DNA of 64,000 nucleotides from Mycoplasma sp. (ex Biomphalaria glabrata) (GTDB taxonomy: Bacteria > Bacillota_I > Bacilli_A > Mycoplasmatales > GCF-1484045): positions 1-64,000 of the forward strand of contig NZ_CP013128.1 of assembly GCF_001484045.1 (NCBI RefSeq), read 5' to 3'. Shown here one piece after another: positions 10,784-21,559 of this stretch (its first letter is position 1; each line of letters begins with the position of its first letter). The notes under the pieces were generated by a model. The model was not told the origin of the DNA and made no database searches. It was given only the letters and a program-made list of their open reading frames with translations. A program made the translations under genes and the position numbers.

Positions 10784-11359
10784 ATGAAAACAAAAAAATT
10801 AAATTTAAATAAAAAATCAAAAATTATAGTTTCTTTAGGAGCAGTAGTAGTATTACTTGCTGGTCTTGGAGTTACGTTAGGTGAAACATTAACACATAAA
10901 AATACAGGAATTACTTACACTTCTTTAGAAGGTAATATTACTCCTTCAAAATATAATTTACCAACAGATCAAGAAACAGTTGACTGATATAATCATTTAT
11001 CATCATCAACTAACCCAAACTTAAAGGATTTCCAAGGTTTACAAACTACTGAAGTTGTAAATATACCAGGTGTTAATGGTTGAACAAAAATTTCTAGTTT
11101 AACTGATCCTAATTTAGTTAATGCTTTTAATAATAAAAACTGTAACTATCCAGTAGGGTTTAAAGCGGTTTATACTATCGCGATTTCAGTTCCAAATCAA
11201 GATCACGGTGTTTGATCACATTTTCTTGTAATGGATGACAAAAACAATATTCTTGATTGCGTACAGGACTTCCGCTATAATCCAGGAGTGCTTGCCGTTA
11301 GAGCAGGTTATTCAGATTGAACAACTAATGCAATTCAATTTGATGGAACAACAAAGTAA
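10784..11359 (+). CDS. Membrane-anchored surface protein (paralog 3)
   Basis: 191 residues. Same architecture as the protein at 9551: basic start, hydrophobic segment LLAGLGVTLGETLTHKNTG, then one family domain with GWTKISSLTDPNLVNAF and SHFLVMDDKNNILDCVQDF. The two differ at scattered positions only. The ATG follows AAAAGGATTT; a TATAAT box lies at 10725-10730. No Cys lipobox. Function unknown. Confidence 0.85.
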
Positions 11360-11377
11360 TTATAATTATTTGTTATG

Positions 11378-11403
11378 AAAAGAACCTGATTGGGTTCTTT
11401 TTT
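11378..11403 (+). terminator. Intrinsic terminator of paralog 3
   Basis: AAAAGAACC / GGTTCTTTT, loop TGATTG, followed by T residues. Copy of the terminator at 10133. Confidence 0.88.
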
Positions 11404-11408
11404 ATTTA

Positions 11409-11510
11409 GTTTTATATCTTCATTAAGATATGGTAGATTTAGTTCATCAAGATGATAAAATTGAGAATGGTCACTAATAAGTTATGCGTTAAGTTATTTT
11501 AATTGCTGTA
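11409..11510 (+). pseudogene. Relic of a fourth-paralog-like gene
   Basis: Bases 11427-11505 match the 3' part of the gene at 11817 (VDLVHQNDETENGH... to the YALSYF codons) but carry stops and a deletion. Together with the ncRNA candidate downstream it fills the gap 11360-11816, which holds no intact gene. Confidence 0.65.
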
Positions 11511-11585
11511 CAAAAAAATAATTAACATAGGATAATTATTGATAAAAAAATAAAACATAAAATTTTGTATAAAAATTTTTTTTGG

Positions 11586-11703
11586 TATAATTACTAAGAA
11601 GTTTTGAAAAATAAGCTTCTCAGAACAAAATTAATAATATACAAATTTTGTTTAATTTCCTTATATATTTAAATCATCACGCCCCCTTTGTGATGATTTT
11701 TTA
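11586..11703 (+). ncRNA. Candidate small RNA with its own promoter and terminator
   Basis: A TATAAT box (11586-11591) with a TTTTGT-like -35 about 17 bases upstream would start a transcript near 11598. It can form a GAAG/CTTC hairpin, then an ACAAAATT / AATTTTGT stem (about 11633-11661), and ends at a strong terminator hairpin, AATCATCAC / GTGATGATT at 11672-11698 followed by T. No open frame with a ribosome binding site lies inside. Length about 105 nt. No known RNA family recognised. Confidence 0.5.
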
Positions 11704-11816
11704 TTTTAAATATTTATTTAAAATAAAAAATTGTCTTATATTATTTTTTTTCACAATCTAATATGAAAATATAAATAGGTAAAAAAACAATAAATATAAA
11801 TTAAAAGGAAAATTAA

Positions 11817-12419
11817 ATGGCAATTACGAAATACACCATAAATAAAAATTCAAAAATTTCTCTAGCGGTTCTTGGGATAGCTGTATTATTAACAGGAATT
11901 GGAATTACAATTGGCTTAGTTGTAAGTCAATCTAAAACAACAACTGGAATGACATTAATGGGTAATAAGGCAGTGCAGTGGGGAACTTATCCAGATGGCA
12001 AGGAAATGACTTCCTGATATAACAACATAGATAAGAGTAAAGATGCTAATTTAGAATCATATAACAACAATGTAATAACTAAATTTGGTGGATGACAATC
12101 TTTCGCCGATGCTTCGAAAGATCCGTGATACGGATTTATTATTTCAAAGATGGATTTACCAGCAGGGTTCACGCCTGTTCAAATATCAATGGTTGACGTT
12201 ACTGAAAATGCTAAATTATTAAATGGTGATATTATTAAAAGTACGGATGAGACTCATTATCTTGCAATTGATGTAAATTATAAAGTTGTTGATCTAGTTC
12301 ATCAAAATGACGAAACTGAGAATGGTCATTGACAAGCTGGTGTTAAAGGTTTATCGAATTGAACAACTTATGCGCTAAGTTATTTTAACTATAATCCGGA
12401 TTTTGTTAATCCCGTATAA
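11817..12419 (+). CDS. Membrane-anchored surface protein (paralog 4, divergent)
   Basis: 200 residues. N-terminal anchor LAVLGIAVLLTGIGITIGLVV; the C-terminal domain keeps the family marks WYNNIDKS, MDLPAGFTPVQISMVDV, THYLAIDVNYKVVDLVHQ and WQAGVKGLSNWTTYALSYF. It is closer to the domains of the 8434 gene than to paralogs 2 and 3. Behind its stop, 12420-12475 still resembles the 3' end of paralogs 2 and 3, so this gene end was made by recombination between copies. Confidence 0.83.
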
Positions 12420-12477
12420 TTTAGAAGTACTTGTTGTTGTTAAAGGCGTTTCAAACTAAACAACTAACACAGTAATG

Positions 12478-12503
12478 AAAAGAACCTAATTGGGTTCTTT
12501 TTT
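12478..12503 (+). terminator. Intrinsic terminator of paralog 4
   Basis: AAAAGAACC / GGTTCTTTT, loop TAATTG, T run. Third copy of the same hairpin. Confidence 0.88.
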
Positions 12504-12577
12504 ATTTAGCTTTATATTTTCATTAAGATATAATTACATTGTAAAATAAATAAAGTTTACAAGTATAAGAGGGTAGT

Positions 12578-13684
12578 ATGAAAAAATGAATTCTTAGTTC
12601 GTTATTCTTGCTTAGTTTAACTACCATTACTAATGCAGCCAATAATGTTAAAGATGTAAATGATTTTTATGAAGATGCAGTGTGTCAAGATTTAACTAGC
12701 ATGAATGACATGTACCTTAAAGGAATATCTCCTCAATTAACATTATCAAATACATCAATCAATAATTTTGATACTAATTTTGATTTTGGAGATTCTACAT
12801 TGCAAAATATCTCCGCTAATGATTTTTATATGGGCAGCAAAAACCCAGATTATTATCTTTTTACAAAAGGTGTGACATCTAATGGAACTGCAGATTATGA
12901 TTTAAATCAATCAACTCACGGATCTTTATTACAAAATTTAGTACCAAAATTAACAGATAGTAAGGATTCTAATGCAAGAATAAGAGCATGATCTAATGAT
13001 GATCCAAAATTATCTTCAGCATTATTCTTATCAACTGACAAGAAAGAAAAGGTGAGTGTAGTCACAACTATTGATTTATCGTTGAATTCTTCTATACAAG
13101 CTAATGCTTTTTTGATATCGATGGATACATCATACATTAAAAATAGTGACGCTTTAACTTCTATCCTCCCTACTCTAACCTTAAAAATTAGCAATAATAC
13201 TAATTCTAAAACTTATCAGTATGCAAGTAATGATTTAATGAAAATGGCTTATAATGATGCAACATCACCACAACAAGACGTGCATTCGTTTTTATTTTTA
13301 CTACCTGGAGCACCATCATCAATTAATTCTATTGAAATTAAAGAATCAGTTGATTTGGGAACGGTTAATGTAAACAATGGAGATGGTAGCGCTGCTCGCC
13401 CATGAAATGGTGGTATAAATAAATATTTAAACGAAATAGATAATGTAAATGCTTTTAATTTAAGTAATGCAAATCCGTTTGCTGCTCACCTTCAAAAATC
13501 ATTTGGAACCGGAGTACCTAACGTTCATAGCATTTTCCAATGATGAATTGTTTTAGTGATGGTGCTAGGAATTATTGCAATTTGATTTGTATCAACTACA
13601 ATAACTGTTTTTGTTAAGAAACGACGTGCTAATTCATTTAATAATGAATTTAGCGACAATGATGCACAAAATATAGATTTATAA
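12578..13684 (+). CDS. Type I membrane protein with signal peptide and C-terminal anchor
   Basis: 368 residues. The N-terminus MKKWILSSLFLLSLTTITNA is a typical signal peptide, cleavable after TNA. The exported body is rich in Asn and Ser. A transmembrane helix near residues 325-347 (WWIVLVMVLGIIAIWFV) precedes KKRR and a short cytoplasmic tail, giving N-out/C-in topology. Function not recognised. GAGGG lies 7 bases before the ATG. A decayed copy lies at 10166-10450. It ends 2 bases from the convergent DUF262 gene. Confidence 0.85.
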
Positions 13685-13686
13685 TT

Positions 13687-15239
13687 TTATATTTCTTTAA
13701 CTTCTTCTAAATAGCTAATAATTTTCCCTATAGTCTCTAATGATTTATTTTTTTCAGATATTTCACTACATTCATTAAATAACATTTTTACTGTCTTGAT
13801 TCCATCCGAAATGTTGTTTATGCTATCAAACAAATCAAATTGTTCATTATTGTCAACGTTTCCTTTATTAAATTCTTTTATAATTTTTCCATCATAATAT
13901 CCAGAATTGTTTCTTAAATCTTCTAAACAAGCATTATTTACTAATTGAAAATGTAATTCATTTGAATCGAATTTCCCCCTTGTACCTGTTTCAATTTTCG
14001 TTTTAATAAGTGTGATTTTTTTAATAAGACAAATAATTAATAGTTCTTTTGTTTTTAAAAATTCATCATTATTGAATTTGAATTTTTGATTATCTTTATT
14101 ATAAAGAATAGATATTATAATAGGTAAATAATCAGTTAATCCTAATCCACCTTTTTCTTTTGAAAATAAGTTTCGCAAGCTAATTCCACTACTTGTTTTG
14201 TAATAAAAAGTTATATACATTTTTACATACTTAACAATTGTTTCATTAAATAAATTATATAGTTCATCATTTTTTTTATTTGCTAAAATCTTTCTATAGT
14301 TTTCATAAATAACTCTTTCATCATTAACATTAACTTCATGCTCACTTTTTAAGTATGCTTTAAAAGCATCTAAAACTATTTTTTCTGCTTTTTCGTCAGT
14401 CATTTTTGAGCTCTTATTAGAAGATTGCATAATGATCTCTTTGAAATGAATTACTAAGTTTGCAACCATTTGTTTTTTCGTTAAATGACTTCTTTTTTCT
14501 CCTTCATCATCTGCTATGTTATTTATTAAAAATGATTTTAATAAATCAATGAAAGATAGTGGAATTCCTCTACTATTTAATTTAAGGAATGAAGAATGAG
14601 CTTTTTTACTAGATGGGTATTCAAATATATATATTTTTAAATCATAAAATAGCGAGTTTACAAATTTTTCAACGTTTTTTGTTCTCACTGAATCATCATC
14701 ATCATTACTATTAAAAAATTTTTCTAATTCACTGTAACATTTTAATTGTTTGTGATATTTATTTTTTTATTTTCACCATTAAATAAATGGGAAATTAAAT
14801 TATATGCTTCATATAGATTTGAATTTCTATTAGGTCAGTTACCACTTTCAAATACATTTTGATAATCTTCTTTTAAATTTTCCGAAAAAGCTTCTAAAGC
14901 TTTAAATTTTTGATTTTTATCAAATAGGATTTTTTTTATTTCCTTAGAAATTTCATCGCTTTCATCTGATTTTTCAGAATAACATAGTAAAACTAGCAGA
15001 GTTGTGGTAACTCTTTGCTGCCCATCTATTATTTCATTTTTTTCATCTTCGTTTTCATACACATGAATAATACCTAATGATGGATCTTGATTAATTTCTT
15101 TATATATGTCATCTAAATAAGCTAGTACTTGTTCAGTCCCTCATGCATATTCACGTTGATAACACGGTATATATAAATTTTTATACTCAGTCAAAAATTT
15201 ATATATTGAGTACTCTCCTAATTTATGTTTTCTATTCAT
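13687..15239 (-). CDS. DUF262 (ParB-like NTPase) protein, frameshifted in a poly(A) tract
   Basis: The start at 15239 follows GGAGGG and gives IPCYQREYAWGTEQV and EIIDGQQRVTTTLL, the defining DUF262 motifs of GmrSD/SspE-type restriction proteins. At T7 14762-14768 (A7 in the coding strand) the frame shifts; one more A would join it to the downstream part (KNKYHKQLKCYSELE..., KAHSSFLKLNSRGIPLSFIDLLK), giving about 517 residues. No DUF1524/HNH nuclease half is visible at the C-terminus. Last gene of the minus-strand defence cluster; its ATG overlaps the stop of the nuclease gene. The NTPase may sense modified DNA (inference). Confidence 0.82.
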
Positions 15240-16130
15240 ATCATCCCTCCAACGGATTAATTTGTCATTTAAATACAATTTCCTTTATTCCAGGGAAATT
15301 ATTAGATGTGTTTTCAAATTCTTTTATTATTTTTGATATTTCGTTTTTTTCGTTAGAAATGCTATATAATGTGAATTTGATTTCATCTATATCTATAAAT
15401 ATTTTTTTATATTCATTTATATTTAGTTCGTTATTTTTTTCTACAGAGAGCCATTTGTTGTTAAAAGTTTTAGAATTCTTTAAAGCATGATCTACATAAT
15501 CAAAAGCAGCTACTTCATTGCTAGAAAATTTTTCACCCAACGATAAAGTCACAAACATCAAATTAGTATTTTTCTTTTCTTTTAACGCTTTTAATTGCAA
15601 ATATTTTAATATAAAAATACCATTATTTTTTAATGTTGTTTTTATTTCATAAAATTCATTATTCATTTTTGCGTCATAAACATCTCTTTCATCAGAAAAT
15701 TCTATCTCCCCTTTTTCGCCATATTTTCAGAAAAATAAAGCTTCACCTAAATATCCAATAATGGTGTCAAAATTTTTATAACTAAAATTTGAAAATATCT
15801 GATTTATTTTTCCGATAATCTCACTAAAATTTTGATATAAATTATTTTTAATATATTTTCGAATAGTTCTAAAACTTCAGGTGCGCATTTTTCTAAAAAG
15901 ATAGCCTCTGCTTTGATAGTTTTACCATCTTCATTTGTATATTTAATTGATGAATTGTATCAAAAACCTTTAAATCTACGATAACGTAAATTTTCAATAG
16001 GTTTATCTATAGCATAAACTATTGTAGCTTCATCATCTTCATTATTTATTATTTTGTGAATAGTGATCCCGTTTTTATTTTTAAAAGAAAATATATTTTT
16101 AAATTCTAAAAAATATTTATTAATCGACAT
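15232..16130 (-). CDS. PD-(D/E)XK nuclease-like protein (DUF4420 type), frameshifted
   Basis: Start at 16130, overlapping the Z1 stop. About 298 residues if one A is added at the A5 tract (15845-15849 on the plus strand): without it the N-terminal half (KGFWYNSSIKYTNEDG, CAPEVLELFENILK) runs out of frame. The second half has IIGYLGEALFFWKYG, then DVYDAKMNNEFYEIKTT, the E...D...ExK arrangement of PD-(D/E)XK nucleases as in DUF4420 proteins, which are usual companions of Z1 and MutL-like ATPases. Predicted DNA cleavage subunit. Stop overlaps the DUF262 start by 8 bases. Confidence 0.8.
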
Positions 16131-17529
16131 TATAATTCTTTCCTGTTAGTTTTAAGTTATATTTTTTACTTAAATTACATATTTCGTGTTGTTTTATTTC
16201 ATTTACTTCAGGATCATTGATAAATAAATTTCTTATCTCATTATCGATTTTTCTTATATTTTCAAATTTATTAATAGTTTTTTCTTGCAAAAACAAAAAT
16301 ATATTTTCTTTTTGAAAATCATTTCATTTATTTCGATAACCAAATCAACGTGCCCTTTGTAAGATAGTATCTATAGGTGTTGTATCAGAATCTACTTGCA
16401 TATATGCATGAGTAAGATAATCGAAAGTTATCCCTCGACCTATTAAACTTGAACCTATTAAAATCATAGGTTTATTTTTACTAGACGGAATAGATGTATC
16501 GTTTCGGTTAATTGTTTTAATATTTACTTGTACACCACTTTTATCAACTATATCATTTGCTATTTTAAAAATTTCGTCATGAATTTTAGTTTCAATTGCC
16601 GGATTAATTAATAAAATTGGCGAATTATTATCAAAGAATTTTTTATGATCTTCATAAAAATTTAAAAAATGATTTATAGTTTTTTCTAAATCTTGTCTTG
16701 TGGGATTTTCATTAACAATAATTTCAATTTTTTTATAGTTACCATTGTGGAAAAAATCTAAACCGTGATATTTTCTTTTGTCGTTTTCTAAAACTATGCA
16801 ATATTCAGGAGCATACGAAGCGCTGCGATCTATCAGTAATAAACCATATGGCGTTGCTGTAAAAAAAATAAAAAAATATTTATTTATGTATTTATCTAAT
16901 TGATTTTCAAAAAAATTAGAAATTGATCTTTTAGTCTCTAATCTATTTTCTGATGAATCAGATGTTGCAACATCTGATTCATCATCAAAAATAACAAAGT
17001 TATTTATTTTATCATTATTTTTTCACATAAATTTTTTAAATTTTTCTATGTTATTTTTTTCTTTTAATAAAAAGAATAAATTAAAAGTTTTATTAGAAGC
17101 TATAGGTGCTGTTTGCAAATTGTCTGTTGTGTAAAATTGAATAAGGTCGTCATTATCTATTATTTTACGACATTCATCAATAATTCTTTCTTTGTTTTGT
17201 AATAATAATTCATTATTTGAATTAACGAAGAATATAAAATTCTTAATCCCGCAATCGATAGCTTTAAATAGACAACTAATCATACATTGAGTTTTTCCTG
17301 ATTGAACTTCCCCATAAGATATTGCATATAAATTTTTATTATTTTGGATAAAATTATCAAATAAAGGGATAAATTTATTTATATTTTTATTAATATATGT
17401 TGAATCTATGTATTTAGGTAAGTCGGATAAATATTTGTGAAAATATGTGCTTTCTTCATTGAATTCAACTTGCTTAGAATTACTAGGTTCCTCATATCTA
17501 TTTTCTAGATAAATTCTTATTTTATTCAT
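16120..17529 (-). CDS. Z1-domain superfamily II ATPase/endonuclease
   Basis: 469 residues, intact. Walker A YGEVQSGKTQCM, Walker B VIFDDESD, TATP motif, GSSLIGRGITFDYL and the Z1 signature DTILQRARWFGYR are all present in order. Z1 proteins are putative helicase/translocase components of MutL/MORC-type restriction systems. It is shorter than the 700-900 residues I expect for many Z1 proteins, lacking an extra N-terminal region. GAGGGAAACA precedes the ATG at 17529, which overlaps the previous stop by 8 bases; the next gene overlaps too, so the set is translated as a coupled unit. Confidence 0.92.
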
Positions 17530-19252
17530 TTGTTTCCCTCAAAAATATTTCTTCTATTTTTTTTAATCAATCTGGTAGATTTTTTTCAGGGATAAAATTT
17601 ATTGATTCTTTAATAACTTTTTCCATAATTTTTCTATTATCAAGAACTTCTTGTTTCGGGATAGAAATTAGTAATTCATTTTTATTGCGGCTAATTTCGA
17701 TTTTTTCTTTATCAATTTCGCAAAAATTAATCAATGTGTTTAAGTTACTATTTTCTTTTAAAGTTCCGGTCTCGATAAGATTTTTTTTAGTTTTTTTCAA
17801 ACTTTCTTTCAAACTTTCAAGAAAAAACGACATCAATATTCAATTTGAGATGGTATCTTTATCGTTATTAATTAAATTTTCTTTAATTTTTGACAATAAA
17901 TGCCCATTAGTAAAATCAAACTTATTTAATTGAGGTTTAAAAAAATTATTTTGCAAATAAATAGTTCCGAATATTCTTTGGCCAAAACTGATACCAGAAC
18001 CTGAACCTCATGATTTTAATTCATCGTATAAAAATTTTGGTCTAATTTTTTGTTCTGGTTTTTTAGTTTTTCCGTCTTCATTAGGGCCGTGATAAATGTA
18101 TCTATTGTCTTGGCTAATATTAAATCCCGTATTAACCTTATATGTTTGTTTATTATCTAGTTTTTTAATATAATAGCTAGATTCTGTTGTCATTATTCCT
18201 ACATCATATGAGAATTCAATTTCATTATCTTCACTATCAAAAACTTTTCCAGTTAAGTTTTTACCTAAAAAATATTTATCGTCGCTTTTTTTTAGAACAT
18301 CTAATAATTTTTTATAAATGCCATTGGGTTTAAATTTTCCAGAATTGCTTTTACAAATCTTTTCTTGATTTTCTTCGATATAATTTACAATCTTTTCCTT
18401 ATGTTTTTCAAATTCATCTAATAAATTATGATTATTTATTTCATCAGAAATTAATTTGTTTTCAAATAAGAGTTGTTGAATTTTTTCTATTCTCTCTAAC
18501 TTGATCGGGTTAAAATCTGTGATTGTTTCTAAAATATTATAATTAATTCTTCTATCTTTTCCGATTCTATTATAATAATATAATTCAATTTCAGCGTCGA
18601 TTTTTTTATCCAAATTTAGTAATTTTATATATTCATTTTCATTATTTTTTATTTTTATATATCTTTCGTATCTATTAAAAATACTTTGATAAATGTTTTC
18701 TGAATTTTCTGTAAAAGTGTTAAATCTATTAATGTCTTTTTCATTAAAAAAAACATTTGAAACTAAAAAATACGTTCCACGAGTTTTTTTAATTTTATTT
18801 TGATTTGTCTCATTTTGTGTCATAGAAGTTTTTTCATCATTTAAATCAATTTCAATTCTAGATTCTTTACCGTTATTATTTTTTGTTTCAATAATTCAAT
18901 TTCATCCATAGTATGCCAAAGCTGATTTAACACCATAACCGTGTTTACTTAAAGAAGATTCATTTCCATCTCAGCCACGCTTATTTTCCTCTATTGAAAG
19001 CATTTCTTTAAAAGATTTTTCTATACCAAAAGCATTATCTTCATACTCAAATGTTCTCTTTTGTTCATTAAATGTAATCTTTATTTTTAGATCAGAAAAA
19101 TTATGATCTTCCGCAGATTTTATTGAGTTATCAATGAATTCAGAAAGCATTAATCAATGTGGATTGGTTGTTTTTGATTGAGCCCTTCAATATTTTTTTG
19201 GGTTTTCAGTATATAATTTTTTTTCTCTATTTGTTTTAAAAATATCAATCAT
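17522..19252 (-). CDS. GHKL ATPase of the MutL/MORC type
   Basis: 576 residues. The N-terminal Bergerat ATP site is clear: LSEFIDNSIKSA (N-box Glu, Asn), YEDNAFGI (DxGxG-like) and SKHGYGVKSALAY. The remainder shows no nuclease motif; the C-terminus is rich in charged helices (KESLKKTKKNL). Bacterial MORC-like ATPases are known partners of Z1 ATPases, DUF4420 nucleases and DNA methylases in predicted restriction systems; here no methylase is present and a DndC-like enzyme sits just upstream. Start at 19252, 7 bases after dndC. Many TGA Trp codons, frame otherwise unbroken. Confidence 0.88.
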
Positions 19253-19259
19253 AATAGTC

Positions 19260-20661
19260 CTATCTTGTACAATTAGTTAAATTGTTTTCTATATTATTTC
19301 AAATAGAAAAAATAATTTCTCTCTCTTCCTCTAGAATTAAGTTTTGAAAATTATTATTGCTATTTAGTTTAGTTAATTTGTCATATATTTCTTTACGATA
19401 ACGTAAATTATATGGACCTATACCCGGGATTCTATAATCATTATCTTTAAAATGAATAATAATTTTACGAGCAAACGGATTACCTATTTCATTTCACATA
19501 TTTATCTTGTTTGTTTTAATTAAATTAATAAATTTATCTTTTGAAATAATTTTATATTTTCCATCATCAGAGACGGCTCATCCATTTTTCAGTATTTCTC
19601 AATTTTTACTTGGTCGTGTATTTTTTTTAGGAATAAAAAGTATTTTCTTTGTATCTTTTTCTTTGTATTTTAATCTCATTGTTCGATTTTTTACTAAGGT
19701 TATTTTTTTAGTCGATTTGTTAATTCTAATACTTCCTAAATACCTATTTTCAAATTTATCTCTTTCATCTTGTAATCAGTTTCTAAAATCTCTTAATGAC
19801 TCTAGTTCTTTATAACCATTGTTAATTAAATTAGTAATCGATCTATCTTCTTTGGCTACAGTACAAGTTCAACAACCTCATCGAGAGTTCCCACAACTAC
19901 TATTAACCTTCTTTGTTCCTATTTGATCAAGAGCTAATGGACATTCATTAGAACTATCTCTGTATAATTCATATAAGTTACCTGTGCTCACTTTTCAGTG
20001 TGTACTAGGTTTACTTAATAAATATTCTCAAACTTCTTTTGTGTCAAAATCTATAATAGGTTTAAAGACAAAGGCATTTGCATCTGTATTATGTTTATTA
20101 ACATAACGGTCATTGCTTAAGTTATTGTATTTTTCAAGTATTTTATCTCTTGCCCCACTCTCACCTTGTCGGACACCAATTACATAAATTACTTTTTTAT
20201 CTTTTGAAATTTTTTCACCGACATAATTTGACATAGAATCAATTTTTAATCTAGAAGTGCATCATCTAAATGTTTGATTTGGTGCAGGATAACCTCTTCC
20301 TATTAAATTAACTCAAAATGATTCTTCAATTTTTGGTCTTACTAATGCTGCAATTAATGGTAAATTATTTATTTTTGCAAAATCATTTATATTATTTATT
20401 GAGTTGGATAAGCTTTCAATTACTAGAGGATTTTCTACTAATGTGTCGGAACTTAATATATAAATTTTTTTATTTAGTTGATTTTTATCTAATTCTAAGA
20501 TGGATGAGATAATTAAATCCACAAGAAATGTAGAATCTTTTCCGCCAGAATAACCGATTACTCACGGTAAATCATTTTTATAGTACTCCTGTTTAATTAA
20601 GTTCTTGGCAAAAGTAATTTTGTCATTAAAATTATCGTTTTTTCCCTTAATGCTTGTTGTG
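19260..20661 (-). CDS. DndC-like sulfurtransferase (PAPS-reductase fold), start codon missing in this orientation
   Basis: About 467 codons. LPWVIGYSGGKDSTFLVDLI is the ATP-pyrophosphatase P-loop of DndC; RWCTSRLKID, CPLALDQIG and CGNSRWGCWTCTV supply the conserved cysteines that would hold an Fe-S cluster. DndC activates sulfur for DNA phosphorothioation. There is no in-frame ATG before the P-loop. The frame runs back into the inverted repeat (TTSIKGKNDNF) and meets a stop at 20688-20690; only an unlikely TTG at 20681 remains. After inversion of 20662-21564 it would gain ATG-TCC in frame (MSTTSIKGKNDNF) and a promoter. DndD and DndE are absent. Confidence 0.88.
20605..20632 (+). promoter_or_regulatory. 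Possible promoter of the recombinase gene
   Basis: TTGGCA (20605-20610) and TAAAAT (20627-20632) with a 16-base spacer, reading toward the recombinase. The -10 lies inside the inverted repeat, so an equivalent -10 would face the recombinase in either orientation while the -35 would change with the flank. Confidence 0.4.
20626..20661. repeat. Left arm of 36-bp inverted repeat (recombination site)
   Basis: Exact reverse complement of 21565-21600, ending in TGCTTGTTGTG on the plus strand. It also encodes the first residues of the DndC frame. The match stops abruptly at both ends, as expected for a maintained recombination site and not for an old duplication. Confidence 0.95.
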
Positions 20662-20675
20662 AGAAAGGAAAAATT

Positions 20676-21501
20676 ATGCAAGGAGCACTAATAGAAAAAT
20701 TTATCAAGCATTTAAAATATGCAGAAAATAAATCTTTAAATACATTAAACAATTATGAACATTACTTAAAAATATATTTAATAAGGTGTAGAAATTTCAA
20801 AATTACACTAGAAGGAAAGTTATATTTCCTAGAATATATTGATAAAACCTATAGTAACAATACTAAAAGACTAATTTTGACGGTGATAGATAAATTTTAT
20901 AAATATTTAAACAACATTGAAAAAATGAAAATTGAAAACCCCTTTTTAGATGTTATTAAACCTAGGATCGATAAAAAGGAATTGATAACTTTATCACCAA
21001 AAGAAATAAATATTATTTTTACATATTTGAAAAAAGAAAATAATTTACAACTGATCAAATTAATATATTTAATATATTATTCTGGGCTAAGAATTACAGA
21101 AGCTTTAAATGTTAAAAATAATGAAATATTAAAAAATGAAATATTTATCAAAGGAAAAGGAAATAAATATAGATATATAAATTTTCATCCCGATCTAAAA
21201 GAATATATCAACAAGAAAAACGATGATTTATGTTTTGTTACAAACACCAAAGAACCTAAATCAAGACGCTGAGCCAATTATTGCGTTAAAAAACTTATTT
21301 ATGAGTGTAAAATAGACAAAAAAAATATCCCCTCATACTTTCAGACACTCGTACGCAACAAACTTATTAAAAAACGGAACAAGTATTTTTACAGTTAGTA
21401 AATTATTAGGACATGCTAGTGTCAAAACAACAGAACATTATATTCATTGAAGTAAAGAATACTTAAATTCAGAGTATAAAAAAATAATCAAAAAAATATA
21501 A
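20676..21501 (+). CDS. Tyrosine recombinase (XerC/D-like), frameshifted at A8
   Basis: About 274 residues when one A is removed from the A8 tract 21318-21325. N-terminal SAM-like domain ([23 protein letters not shown]), then the catalytic set: Arg in [12 protein letters not shown], Lys in [10 protein letters not shown], His-x-x-Arg in [12 protein letters not shown], His in [16 protein letters not shown] and the following Tyr. The second half is read only after the shift. GAAAGGAA lies before the ATG at 20676. Lying inside the inverted repeats, it is the obvious enzyme for flipping its own segment. Confidence 0.92.
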
Positions 21502-21539
21502 TTTAACTTTTAATATATACACAAAGCACAAAACAGAGA

Positions 21540-21545
21540 TATAAT
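21540..21545 (+). promoter_or_regulatory. Outward promoter of the invertible segment (-10 box)
   Basis: Consensus TATAAT in the 58-base gap between the recombinase stop and the ATG at 21560. The leader would be only about 8 bases long with no Shine-Dalgarno. It points out of the segment across the right inverted repeat and now drives the HNH gene. Confidence 0.7.
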
Positions 21546-21559
21546 TAATAAGATAAATT

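Noticed and set aside
16120-19252. Classical type I or III restriction system
   Set aside because: No methylase, specificity subunit or DEAD-type HsdR motifs; the Z1 and GHKL motifs identify a different system.
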